A DNA stretch of 5,065 nt, taken from Acidobacteriota bacterium. Lineage in GTDB: Bacteria > Acidobacteriota > Terriglobia > Acidoferrales > UBA7541. Position 1 is the stretch's first letter. The number at the start of each line of letters is the position of its first letter. Below, piece by piece: positions 1 to 5,065 of the stretch. The notes below the pieces were generated by a model. That model was not told the DNA's origin, ran no database searches, and saw nothing but the letters and a program-made list of their open reading frames with translations. The stretch lies in contig JAFAZL010000238.1 in NCBI GenBank assembly GCA_019239815.1, forward strand, positions 1-5,065. The letters are read 5' to 3'. The position numbers and the translations under genes were made by a program.

Positions 1-279
1 GTGAATCGTCGTGGCCGAAGGCAGTGCGGAATCCAGATGATGTCGGGTCGTTAGATAGCTTTCGAATTCGCGCTGATGACACGACTTGCAAGCGCCGTCG
101 CCGACGAACCCTTGTTCCGCGTATGCGCTCCCCGGACCGGGAGCCGTTCCCGCCACATCCGGCGTAGATATCGCCTCGCCTGTTCTTTCCTGCCCTCGCG
201 TCACAGCCGAAAAGCAAAGCGCCGTGCTCGCCATCCCCAACATCGCTCCGAGAGCCCACCCTGGAAACTTCGGTCCCAC
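1..279 (-). CDS. Secreted c-type (probably multihaem) cytochrome, N-terminal part
   Basis: This reading frame is open from a GTG at 279-277 to the window edge, giving 93 codons with the 3' end missing. An in-frame TAA lies just upstream at 288-286. The N-terminus begins V/M-GPKFPGWALGAMLGMAS and continues hydrophobic to about residue 27, which looks like a Sec signal peptide. A low-complexity Pro/Gly/Ala linker follows. At residues 66-74 comes GDGACKSCH, a CXXCH haem c attachment motif, followed by QREFESYL and a His pair in TTRHH. In cytochrome c-554-like multihaem proteins, a CXXCH followed about 10-15 residues later by an S/T-x-H segment is typical, the later His being a candidate axial ligand. 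Only one CXXCH is visible, so 'multihaem' is inference. An AAGGG-like ribosome site lies about 4 nt before the GTG; ATG codons at 243 and 234 are alternative starts but would remove much of the signal peptide. The gene diverges from the dehydrogenase genes and may or may not share their function. Confidence 0.75.
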   Translation of the reverse strand, partial: MGPKFPGWALGAMLGMASTALCFSAVTRGQERTGEAISTPDVAGTAPGPGSAYAEQGFVGDGACKSCHQREFESYLTTRHHLDSALPSATTIH

Positions 280-412
280 TTGCCCTTACGTCTTTCTCGC
301 CCGCGTGCCACTGATGGTCTGATTCTCGCGTCTCGCCACTTACACGAAACGCCACCCTACATATCCGAATTTCTATCGTGTCCGACTCTCCACTGGACAA
401 ACCCGCCGCTCC

Positions 413-462
413 CATTGTTGAATGCCGTGGCGCTAGTTAATCGATTTAAATCGTCAACAATG
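413..462. promoter_or_regulatory. Operator-like inverted repeat with nested palindromes
   Basis: CATTGTTGA at 413-421 is repeated perfectly in inverted orientation as TCAACAATG at 454-462, with a 32-nt spacer. Inside the spacer, directly abutting the right arm, is the perfect 12-bp palindrome CGATTTAAATCG (442-453). It overlaps a second 8-bp palindrome AATCGATT (439-446). The arm centres are about 41 bp apart, close to four helical turns, so two bound proteins could face the same side. The AATCGATT core with central CG resembles LacI-family operators. The regulator is not in the window, and binding is inference. Confidence 0.5.
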
Positions 463-473
463 CGCGCTATCCT
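445..473 (+). promoter_or_regulatory. Candidate sigma-70-type promoter for the dehydrogenase genes
   Basis: TTTAAA at 445-450 matches four of six bases of TTGACA, and TATCCT at 468-473 matches four of six bases of TATAAT. They are separated by exactly 17 bp. Transcription would begin near 480, leaving a leader of about 60 nt before the ATG at 540. The -35 hexamer is the centre of the 12-bp palindrome, so a protein bound there would block the promoter. This is a consensus match by eye only. Confidence 0.35.
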
Positions 474-539
474 CTGTCTGTCCAACGCGTCTCATTGGCG
501 TTGGTTACCAGAGGCTCGTAGGGGAAAGAGGCTCCAGCG

Positions 540-2300
540 ATGGCGGATTCCGTAGTCGACCTCACAAAAACATACGATGCAGTCGTAATCGGCTCAGGTG
601 CCGCAGGCGGCATGGCCTGCCATGTCCTTACTTCCCATGGCGCGAAAGTCCTGCTCCTCGAAGCCGGCAAAAAGCTTCCCATCGAAAAAGAACTCCGCTC
701 GATGGAGTGGCCCTACGACAACAAGTACCGCGGCTTCAATCCGCCCGACTATCACTCACTCAATTACAACGAGTACACCATTCGACGTCCGCCCTACGGT
801 CCGGGTTTCGAACACGCCAAACATCTCAAGAGCTACATCGGCAGCGACGACTACGTGAAGAACATCACCGTCGATGAGCGTGAAAATCCCTACACCGGCA
901 CGAACTACGCCTGGGTGCGCGCGCGCTGTCTCGGCGGCAAGACCAACATCTGGGGCCGCCTCTCGCTCCGCCTCTCCGACTACGACTTCAAAGCTCACGA
1001 TCGCGACGGTTTCGGCGAAAATTGGCCGATCAGCTACAGCGACCTTTCGCCCTACTACGACAAAGTCGACCTCTACCTCGGCGTCACCGGCGTCAAAGAG
1101 GGCCTCGAGTGGCTGCCTGATAGCATCTTCCAGCGTCCGACCAAGCTGAATTGCGCCGAAGTCACTCTGAAGGAAGCTATCAAAACAAAGTTGGACCGCA
1201 CGCTGACGCAATACCGCGCCGGCGTCACCACCGACGGCCTTAAGCACAATAAATATCGCAGCCGATGCTTCGGCCGCGGCGCCTGCGAACGTAAGGGCGG
1301 CTGCGATATCCACGCCGCGTTCGACTCTCCGACGGGTCTCATCTATCCCGCCGCAGACACCGGCAATCTAACGATCCGCACCAACGCCGTCGTCCGCGAA
1401 ATCACCACCGATCCCAGCACCGGCAAAGCCACTGGTGCCCACTTTGTTGACAACGAAACCATGAAGGACTACTACGTCAAGGCGAAGGTCGTCGTCCTTG
1501 CTGCCTCGACACTCGAGTCCGCGCGTTTGCTGTTGCTGTCGAAATCCAAACAACACCCCAACGGCTTGGCTAACTCCAGCAACCATGTTGGCCATAACTT
1601 CTGTGAGCACGTCATGGGCGCAGGCGTTTCCGGCCGTGCCAAAAATCTTGTCGGCAAGCCTCCAACGCTCGACGACGGACGCCCGGGCGGCTTCTACGTG
1701 CCCCGCTTCCGCAATCTGAAAGAAAAGAACCCCAACTTCATCCGCGGCTACGGCTTCGAAGGCGGCGGCGGTTCGACGATGTTCCCAGGTGGAACCCAAA
1801 TCTCCGGTTTTGGCGCCAGTTACAAAGAGGAAGTTCGCAAGAATCAGGGCGCATTCATCGGCATGGGTGGATTCGGCGAAGTTCTCGCGCGTTACGAAAA
1901 CTACGTCGACCTCGATCCCGTCGTGAAAGACAAATGGGGTATTCCCGCGCTTCGCTTCCACTACAAGTTCGGGGAGAACGAACACGCCATGATCAAGGAC
2001 ATGACGGAGACGGCTCAGGAGATGTTTGACGCGGCCGGCTTCGAAGTCATGCACGTCAGCAAGCGCACGCTCACCGAAGGTTGGTCGATCCACGAACTCG
2101 GCACAGCCCGGATGGGCGACGATCCCAAAAAATCCGTGCTGAATCAATTCGAACAAGCGCACGATGTTAAAAATCTCTTTGTCGTGGACGGCAGCGCTTT
2201 CGTCAACGCGAGTTGCCAGAATCCGACGTGGTCCATCATGGCCCTCTGCTGGCGTTCAATGGACTATCTCGCCGACGAAATGAAGAAAGGGAACATCTAG
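540..2300 (+). CDS. GMC-family FAD sugar/glycoside dehydrogenase, catalytic subunit
   Basis: The product is a 586-residue flavoprotein expected to oxidise a sugar or polyol hydroxyl and pass electrons onward through FAD. Visible motifs are the dinucleotide site GSGAAGG (18-24) with acidic E41 ending the second strand, RCLGGKTNIWG (129-139) of the FAD-binding region, LAASTLESARLLL (320-332), and GHNFCEH (351-357). The C-terminal GMC domain has H518 in HELGTARMG and N561 in NPTW, the expected catalytic His/Asn pair. A cluster C243-x5-C249-x5-C255 could bind an iron-sulfur centre. There is no signal peptide, which fits export as a passenger of the Tat-bearing small subunit encoded 9 bp downstream. 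The ATG is preceded by AGAGG (527-531) with an 8-nt spacer. The closest functional classes known to me are glucoside/lactose 3-dehydrogenase, gluconate and sorbitol dehydrogenases. The family and the two-subunit architecture are secure; the substrate and the position oxidised are not. Confidence 0.95.
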   Translation: MADSVVDLTKTYDAVVIGSGAAGGMACHVLTSHGAKVLLLEAGKKLPIEKELRSMEWPYDNKYRGFNPPDYHSLNYNEYTIRRPPYGPGFEHAKHLKSYIGSDDYVKNITVDERENPYTGTNYAWVRARCLGGKTNIWGRLSLRLSDYDFKAHDRDGFGENWPISYSDLSPYYDKVDLYLGVTGVKEGLEWLPDSIFQRPTKLNCAEVTLKEAIKTKLDRTLTQYRAGVTTDGLKHNKYRSRCFGRGACERKGGCDIHAAFDSPTGLIYPAADTGNLTIRTNAVVREITTDPSTGKATGAHFVDNETMKDYYVKAKVVVLAASTLESARLLLLSKSKQHPNGLANSSNHVGHNFCEHVMGAGVSGRAKNLVGKPPTLDDGRPGGFYVPRFRNLKEKNPNFIRGYGFEGGGGSTMFPGGTQISGFGASYKEEVRKNQGAFIGMGGFGEVLARYENYVDLDPVVKDKWGIPALRFHYKFGENEHAMIKDMTETAQEMFDAAGFEVMHVSKRTLTEGWSIHELGTARMGDDPKKSVLNQFEQAHDVKNLFVVDGSAFVNASCQNPTWSIMALCWRSMDYLADEMKKGNI

Positions 2301-2309
2301 GGAGCCGCC

Positions 2310-2951
2310 ATGTCGAAAATCTCCGACGATTCAAAGAAAAATCCAGTCGACTTCCGGCAGGATCGGCGCGCGTGGCTCAAAACTTCCGCCACCGCCATCG
2401 GCGCTTCCTTACTCACGCTTCCGGCCGCGACCATCGCGGGCCCTCAGCAAGCAACCGAGCCAACCGTAAAAGACGCGACGCCTGTCACTGGCGCGCAGGC
2501 CACAAAATCCACCAGCCATTTCTTCACTCCGGCTCAACACAAACTCGTCGACGAACTCTGTGAAACCATCATCCCGAAAGACAGCCACTCCGGCGGCGCC
2601 AAAGACGCCAAAGTCGTTGACTTCATTGACCAACACGTCGGCGAAGGCGGTGACAATGATCAGAAAGAGCTCTGGCGCGAAGGCCTGCGCCTGATCGACT
2701 CCATGAGCCAGCACTACACCGGCAAAACCTTCCTCGACGGCAGCCCCGAAGATCGCGTCGCCGTTCTCACCGTGCTCTCCGACAACGAACAGATGACCGA
2801 TCTTCTCGAGGTTCGCTTCTACAAAGAGTTGAAGCACCTGACCGTCCTTGGCTACTACACATCCAAGATCGGCATCCACGACGAAATGGAATACAAAGGC
2901 AACCGCTACAACCAAGAATTCATCGGCTGCGACGACCCAACACCAAACTAG
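2310..2951 (+). CDS. Gluconate 2-dehydrogenase subunit 3 family protein with Tat signal
   Basis: This 213-residue protein is the small, non-catalytic partner of the GMC dehydrogenase. The N-terminus carries a twin-arginine signal: DRRAWLK with R19-R20, then a hydrophobic stretch to about residue 43 ending in TIAG, where cleavage is likely. A polar linker (about 44-68) leads into the conserved domain at about 70-205. That domain opens with FFTPAQHKLVDELCETIIP (71-89) and closes with the signature region around FYKELKHLTVLGYYTSKIG (170-188). In characterised relatives this subunit folds with the FAD subunit and carries it through the Tat system to the periplasm. GGAG at 2301-2304 lies 5 nt before the ATG, directly after the upstream stop, so the two genes are almost certainly co-transcribed and perhaps translationally coupled. 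The length is usual for the family. No haem motif is present, so a separate electron acceptor is needed. Confidence 0.93.
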   Translation: MSKISDDSKKNPVDFRQDRRAWLKTSATAIGASLLTLPAATIAGPQQATEPTVKDATPVTGAQATKSTSHFFTPAQHKLVDELCETIIPKDSHSGGAKDAKVVDFIDQHVGEGGDNDQKELWREGLRLIDSMSQHYTGKTFLDGSPEDRVAVLTVLSDNEQMTDLLEVRFYKELKHLTVLGYYTSKIGIHDEMEYKGNRYNQEFIGCDDPTPN

Positions 2952-2971
2952 TTTCGTTCCAGCAAGGTCAT

Positions 2972-2998
2972 GTAGGGGCACAGCATGCTGTGCCCCAT
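2972..2998. repeat. REP-like intergenic palindrome, copy 1
   Basis: Positions 2975-2996 form a perfect 22-bp palindrome: arms GGGGCACAGC and GCTGTGCCCC around a central AT. It is preceded by GTA and followed by AT. It begins about 20 nt after the small-subunit stop codon. The RNA could fold into a strong GC hairpin, but no T-run follows, so it is not a classical intrinsic terminator. A related, degenerate copy occurs in the next gene junction (4190-4215), which suggests a dispersed repeat family rather than a site private to this operon. Confidence 0.75.
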
Positions 2999-3052
2999 GT
3001 CCGCAAGATGTAATGGGTTTCGCCGCGCCTTCTTTTCAAATTCCCCAAATTC

Positions 3053-3057
3053 AAGGA
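3053..3057 (+). promoter_or_regulatory. Ribosome binding site fixing the Gfo/Idh/MocA start
   Basis: AAGGA lies 5 nt before the ATG at 3063. It supports this start over an in-frame ATG at 2985, which sits inside the palindromic repeat and would add 26 residues without family resemblance ahead of the Rossmann fold. Confidence 0.75.
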
Positions 3058-3062
3058 TCTTC

Positions 3063-4187
3063 ATGGCCACCAACGGCAAAGTAAAAATCGGCATCATCGG
3101 CTCCCAGTTCCAGGCGGACATCCACGCCACCTCGCTCCAAATCATGCCCCACGAAGCCGAACTCGTCGCCGTCTCCTCCCCCACTCCCGGCAACGCCGAG
3201 CACTTCGCCAAACGCTTCAACATCCCCCGCGTCTACACCGACTATCGCGAAATGCTCAAAGATCCGGCCATCGAAGTCATCAGCATCTGCGCTCCTAACA
3301 GCCTCCATTGCCAGATGACCAAAGACGCCGCCGCCGTCGGCAAGCACGTCATCTGCGAAAAGCCACTCGCCATGACCATCGCCGAAGGCGAAGAAATGAT
3401 CGCCGCCACAAAAAAAGCGGGCGTTCTCCTCATGTACGGCGAAGAACTCCTCTTCACTCCGAAATACCTGAAAACCAAAGAAATGGCCGACGCCGGCGCC
3501 TTCGGCAAAGTTTATCTCGTCAAGCAAAGCGAAAAGCACTTCGGCCCGCACAGCGAATGGTTCTGGGACGTCAACCGCAGCGGCGGCGGCGCGCTGATGG
3601 ACCTCGGTTGCCACGGCATCGCCTTCGCCCACTGGTTCCTCGGGCGCTCGCCCATCAAAACCGTCTACTGTCAGATGGGCACCTACGTCCACGCCGACAA
3701 AACCAAAGCCGATGACGATTCGCTCTGCATCCTCGAATTCGAAAACGGCGCGGTCGCTCTCATCGAAAACAGTTGGGCGCGCCGCGGTGGCATGGACGAC
3801 AAAATCGAAATCTTCGGCGAAGCCGGCTGCACTTACGCCAATCTCCACATGGGCAACGCTATCCCGACCTACAGCGAAAACGGCTATGGCTACGCCGTCG
3901 AAAAAGCTCCGACCACAAAAGGTTGGACCTGGCCCGTGTTCGAAGAACTCTGGAATTACGGCACGCCGCAAGAGCTCACGCACTTCGCCCGCTGCGTCTG
4001 CGGCAAAGAAAAACTCCAATCGACCGGCGAAGACGGCCTCGTCGTGCTCAAAGCGATGTATGCCGGCTACGCCTCCGCCGGCGAAGGCCGCAAAGTCGCG
4101 CTCCCTTATCAACCGCCTGCCAACGTAAAACGCCCCATCGACCTCTGGCTCAACGGCCCCGCCTACCGCCAACCAGCGAAATCATGA
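3063..4187 (+). CDS. Gfo/Idh/MocA family NAD(P)-dependent oxidoreductase
   Basis: The product is a 374-residue, presumably cytoplasmic, dehydrogenase acting on a sugar or sugar derivative. An N-terminal Rossmann domain starts almost at residue 1: VKIGIIGSQFQADIH (7-21), whose GIIGS replaces the textbook GxGxxG. The family EKP motif is E99-K100-P101, with K100 the expected catalytic lysine. The second domain contains GGGALMDLGCH (174-184), supplying D180 and H184, the conserved D-x3-H pair. The C-terminal part shows WARRGGMDDKIEIFGEAG, a typical substrate-side strand. No signal peptide is present with this start. The gene is separated from the small-subunit gene by 111 bp containing a REP-like palindrome. 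In known 3-keto-glycoside pathways, enzymes of this family oxidise or reduce the C3 hydroxyl, so it may process the product of the upstream complex. That role is inference. Glucose-fructose oxidoreductase-like or inositol dehydrogenase-like activity is also possible. Confidence 0.93.
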   Translation: MATNGKVKIGIIGSQFQADIHATSLQIMPHEAELVAVSSPTPGNAEHFAKRFNIPRVYTDYREMLKDPAIEVISICAPNSLHCQMTKDAAAVGKHVICEKPLAMTIAEGEEMIAATKKAGVLLMYGEELLFTPKYLKTKEMADAGAFGKVYLVKQSEKHFGPHSEWFWDVNRSGGGALMDLGCHGIAFAHWFLGRSPIKTVYCQMGTYVHADKTKADDDSLCILEFENGAVALIENSWARRGGMDDKIEIFGEAGCTYANLHMGNAIPTYSENGYGYAVEKAPTTKGWTWPVFEELWNYGTPQELTHFARCVCGKEKLQSTGEDGLVVLKAMYAGYASAGEGRKVALPYQPPANVKRPIDLWLNGPAYRQPAKS

Positions 4188-4189
4188 CC

Positions 4190-4215
4190 GTAGGAGCACG
4201 CCCTGCCGTGCCCAT
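4190..4215. repeat. REP-like intergenic palindrome, degenerate copy 2
   Basis: This stretch starts with GTAGGAGCACG and ends with CCGTGCCCAT. Aligned by hand with the element at 2972-2998, 21 of 27 columns agree. Inverted arms GCACG (4196-4200) and CGTGC (4207-4211) remain around a 6-nt loop. GG (4193-4194) and CC (4212-4213) can extend the stem if A4195 is bulged. It begins 2 nt after the stop codon of the Gfo/Idh/MocA gene. No T-run follows it. Confidence 0.6.
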
Positions 4216-4288
4216 CTTGTCCTCGCCTCACGAAAAATGCACAATGCCTTCATCCAGTTGCAACAGAAGTGCTGATTCAGCTCCCGAA

Positions 4289-4295
4289 GAGGTGA
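4289..4295 (+). promoter_or_regulatory. Ribosome binding site fixing the transporter GTG start
   Basis: GAGGTGA is a strong Shine-Dalgarno match; its GAGG core ends 7 nt before the GTG at 4300. The alternative in-frame ATG at 4312 would lie 19 nt away, too far for this site, so GTG is the better start. Confidence 0.7.
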
Positions 4296-4299
4296 CTGC

Positions 4300-5065
4300 G
4301 TGAACCTGCAGATGCGACTGCGCCTGTCTACAATGATGTTCCTCGAATATTTCATTTGGGGAGCCTGGTACGTCACCCTTGGCACTTGGCTCGGCCAGGG
4401 CCTGCACTTCTCGGGGGAGCAAGTCGGCGCTATCTTCGGCACCAACGCCTTGGGAGCCGTCCTCTCGCCGTTTTTCGTCGGTCTCATGGCCGACGAACTC
4501 TTCGCCAATCAATATTTGCTCGCCGCCCTCCACGCCATCGGCGGCACCCTTCTCTGGTACGCCTCCACGCTGACCGGCTTCAGCGCGATGTACGTCGTCC
4601 TTCTCGCCTATTCGCTCTGCTACATGCCGACGATCGCGCTCAGCAACGCCGTTGCCTTCCGCCAGATGAAAGACACCAAAAAAGATTTCGGCTCGATTCG
4701 CGTGCTCGGCACCGCGGGTTGGATCGTCGCGGGACTCGTCGTCATCGGCTGGGCCATCCCAAAGTTCTTCACCGGCCATTCTGTCGAAGGGACCGAAATC
4801 CCAGTCCGCGTCGCCGCCGTCACGTCGTTCATCATGGGCGTCTACAGCCTCACGCTTCCAGACACCCCTCCGCTTCGCAAAGGCCACGGCTTCAAACTCA
4901 GCAACATTTTTCCTGCGGAAGCGTTCTCTCTTTTCAAAGATCGCAACTTCGCTGTCTTCGCCGCCGCTTCCTTCCTGATCTGCATTCCGCTCCAGTTTTA
5001 CTACGCCTTTACCAACCCATTCCTCAATGAGATCGGCTTTCAAAACGCCGTCGGCAAAATGACTT
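4300..5065 (+). CDS. NupG-type MFS transporter (nucleoside:H+ symporter family), 5' part
   Basis: The first 255 residues of an inner-membrane transporter are present, and the 3' end lies beyond the window. The N-terminus RLRLSTMMFLEYFIWGAWYV (6-25) is the hallmark opening of the Nuc_H_symport/NupG family. About seven membrane segments are visible near residues 12-33, 42-64, 72-88, 96-120, 131-155, 168-187 and 217-241. The loop between segments 2 and 3 contains GLMADE (61-66), equivalent to MFS motif A. About 12 segments would be expected in full. The GTG start is chosen for its well-spaced ribosome site; an in-frame TGA at 4273-4275 excludes longer forms. The gene is separated from the preceding one by 112 bp holding a REP-like element and may be in the same transcription unit. 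The family name derives from nucleoside uptake, but in this setting a sugar or oxidised glycoside is an equally likely cargo. That is inference from context. Confidence 0.92.
   Translation, partial: MNLQMRLRLSTMMFLEYFIWGAWYVTLGTWLGQGLHFSGEQVGAIFGTNALGAVLSPFFVGLMADELFANQYLLAALHAIGGTLLWYASTLTGFSAMYVVLLAYSLCYMPTIALSNAVAFRQMKDTKKDFGSIRVLGTAGWIVAGLVVIGWAIPKFFTGHSVEGTEIPVRVAAVTSFIMGVYSLTLPDTPPLRKGHGFKLSNIFPAEAFSLFKDRNFAVFAAASFLICIPLQFYYAFTNPFLNEIGFQNAVGKMT

Larger units (their letters stand above)
280..539. other. Divergent intergenic region with control sequences
   Basis: These 260 bases separate the leftward cytochrome gene from the rightward dehydrogenase gene. I see no convincing gene here. 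Open frames crossing it on either strand are Arg- or Gly-rich and overlap the cytochrome gene out of frame. The right half (about 413-475) is locally AT-rich and holds the inverted repeats and candidate promoter listed separately. The left half (280-410) should carry the leftward promoter, but no strong -35/-10 pair stands out. Confidence 0.6.

Noticed and set aside
371..400. Leftward promoter TTGTCC with GATAGA for the cytochrome gene
   Set aside because: The spacing is acceptable but the -10 matches only three of six bases; too weak to list.
76..555. Rightward 159-codon open frame over the cytochrome gene and intergenic region
   Set aside because: It is very rich in Arg, Ser and Pro, has no recognisable domain, lies antisense to the cytochrome gene and overlaps the start of the GMC gene.
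2975..2996. Palindrome as an intrinsic terminator
   Set aside because: The GC stem is strong but the following bases (ATGTCCGC) contain no T-run.
2985..3062. N-terminal extension of the Gfo/Idh/MocA protein with a possible RRAFF Tat motif
   Set aside because: The arginine pair is followed by SNSPNSRIF with no hydrophobic stretch, and AAGGA sits properly before the ATG at 3063.
3051..4172. Long 373-codon open frame on the minus strand opposite the Gfo/Idh/MocA gene
   Set aside because: Its composition (runs of Val, Phe, Ala, Asp, Gly) is the mirror of C-ending codons on the plus strand, and the plus-strand protein has clear family motifs.
4271..4281. Small palindrome GCTGATTCAGC before the transporter gene
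   Set aside because: Five-base arms with a single central base are expected by chance in a window of this size, and no other site supports it.
4228..5043. 271-codon minus-strand open frame opposite the transporter gene
   Set aside because: It is highly charged and Glu/Arg/Gly-rich with no motif, and it is antisense to an unmistakable membrane protein.

Overview
The window is bacterial, moderately GC-rich, with C or G at most third codon positions and recognisable Shine-Dalgarno sites before its genes. Four protein families occur together: a GMC dehydrogenase, a gluconate 2-dehydrogenase subunit-3 partner, a Gfo/Idh/MocA oxidoreductase and a NupG-type MFS transporter, with a secreted multihaem-type cytochrome diverging upstream. 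With short GC-rich palindromes in the gene junctions, this suggests a heterotrophic soil-type bacterium, most likely an Acidobacteriota member. Verrucomicrobiota or a related phylum cannot be excluded. The phylum call is inference from gene content, not from a marker gene.

Layout: (1) 1-279, minus strand, is the 5' part of a gene for an exported c-type cytochrome; its 3' end lies outside the window. (2) 280-539 is the divergent intergenic region. It holds a 9-bp inverted repeat enclosing overlapping AT-rich palindromes and a plausible promoter for the rightward genes. (3) 540-2300 encodes a GMC-family FAD dehydrogenase. (4) 2310-2951, only 9 bp later, encodes its Tat-exported small subunit. 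(5) 2952-3062 contains a perfect 22-bp palindrome. (6) 3063-4187 encodes a NAD(P)-dependent Gfo/Idh/MocA oxidoreductase. (7) 4188-4299 contains a degenerate second copy of the same palindromic element. (8) 4300-5065 is the first 255 codons of a NupG-like MFS transporter, cut by the window edge.

How the genes may work together (inference): the GMC flavoprotein and its Tat-bearing partner resemble the periplasmic 'hitch-hiker' dehydrogenases such as gluconate, sorbitol and glucoside/lactose 3-dehydrogenases, which pass electrons to a cytochrome c. A sugar or glycoside would be oxidised outside the cytoplasmic membrane, possibly at C3. The product would be imported by the MFS transporter and processed in the cytoplasm by the Gfo/Idh/MocA enzyme. 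All four genes run in one direction and could form one transcription unit. The actual substrate cannot be read from the sequence.
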